NCBI GenBank assembly: GCA_964624075.1
Contig: CAZUWH010000029.1
Span: 1 to 25,445 of the forward strand
DNA length: 25,445 bases
Direction of reading: 5' to 3'
DNA from: CAZUWH01 sp964624075
GTDB taxonomy: Bacteria > Pseudomonadota > Alphaproteobacteria > Rhodospirillales > Rhodospirillaceae
This document shows, piece after piece, positions 25,333 through 25,445 of the stretch. Position 1 is the stretch's first letter; each line of letters starts with the position of its first letter. The notes under the pieces are model-generated. The model ran no database searches. It was not told the DNA's origin and saw only the letters and a list, made by a program, of their open reading frames with translations. Position numbers and translations under genes: made by a program.

Positions 25333-25445
25333 CTCGGGCCAGAAAAGGCAAGTACCTTGCCATGACGCAGATTGGCCGACAAGAAAAAAAGGCGTCCTCG
25401 ACGCGACAAATGGAATTTGGCTGAAAGCATCGTCTTGAACGGGTA

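Overview
The window looks like chromosomal DNA of an alphaproteobacterium, most likely a member of the Rhodospirillales. This is inferred from the protein types: an F0 operon in the order atpI-atpB-atpE-atpF'-atpF with separate b and b' subunits, the XseA, GlmM and AmtB sequence types, a hybrid sensor kinase with an SHDLRQPLHA H-box, and a TPR-glycosyltransferase typical of that group. No phage, plasmid, CRISPR array or intact transposase gene was seen.

The striking feature is that intact housekeeping genes alternate with genes in advanced decay, separated by long intergenic stretches full of short G/C-rich palindromic repeats. Intact genes: xseA (464-2008), glmM-thiD (7863-10134), tRNA-Val (10094-10165), an Amt ammonium transporter gene behind a sigma-54-type promoter (10990-12216), a YggS/PLPBP gene (12274-12966), a TPR-glycosyltransferase (13193-14890), a LolA-like gene followed by a PuuD-like gene (21069-19568), the F0 ATP synthase operon with a recognisable promoter (24279-21464) and tRNA-Thr (25261-25332). 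Decayed genes: an RNase T2 (2554-2905), a PAS-EAL c-di-GMP protein (3991-5580), a malic enzyme/phosphotransacetylase fusion (6091-7826), a hybrid histidine kinase (15092-16803) and a DUF4347/cadherin-like/RTX secreted protein (17136-19187). A small conserved hypothetical gene (2931-3509) may also be damaged.

The losses hit signalling (c-di-GMP, two-component), a type I-secreted surface protein, a secreted nuclease and C4-acid metabolism. The genes kept serve DNA repair, cell-wall precursor synthesis, thiamine, nitrogen uptake, lipoprotein export and ATP synthesis. This fits a lineage narrowing its lifestyle, although the number of single-base frameshifts means sequence error should be excluded first. 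Internal deletions and active-site substitutions argue that much of the decay is real.

Regulatory signals that can be read directly are a near-consensus -24/-12 promoter before amtB, a perfect FNR/FixK-type box in an AT-rich island upstream of the malic enzyme remnant, a TTGACA/TATGGT promoter before atpI and a candidate bidirectional terminator between amtB and yggS. I did not find a convincing new multi-gene system. The most unusual items are the gene-decay pattern, the thiD reading frame that runs into the opposing tRNA-Val gene, and several families of structured intergenic repeats.
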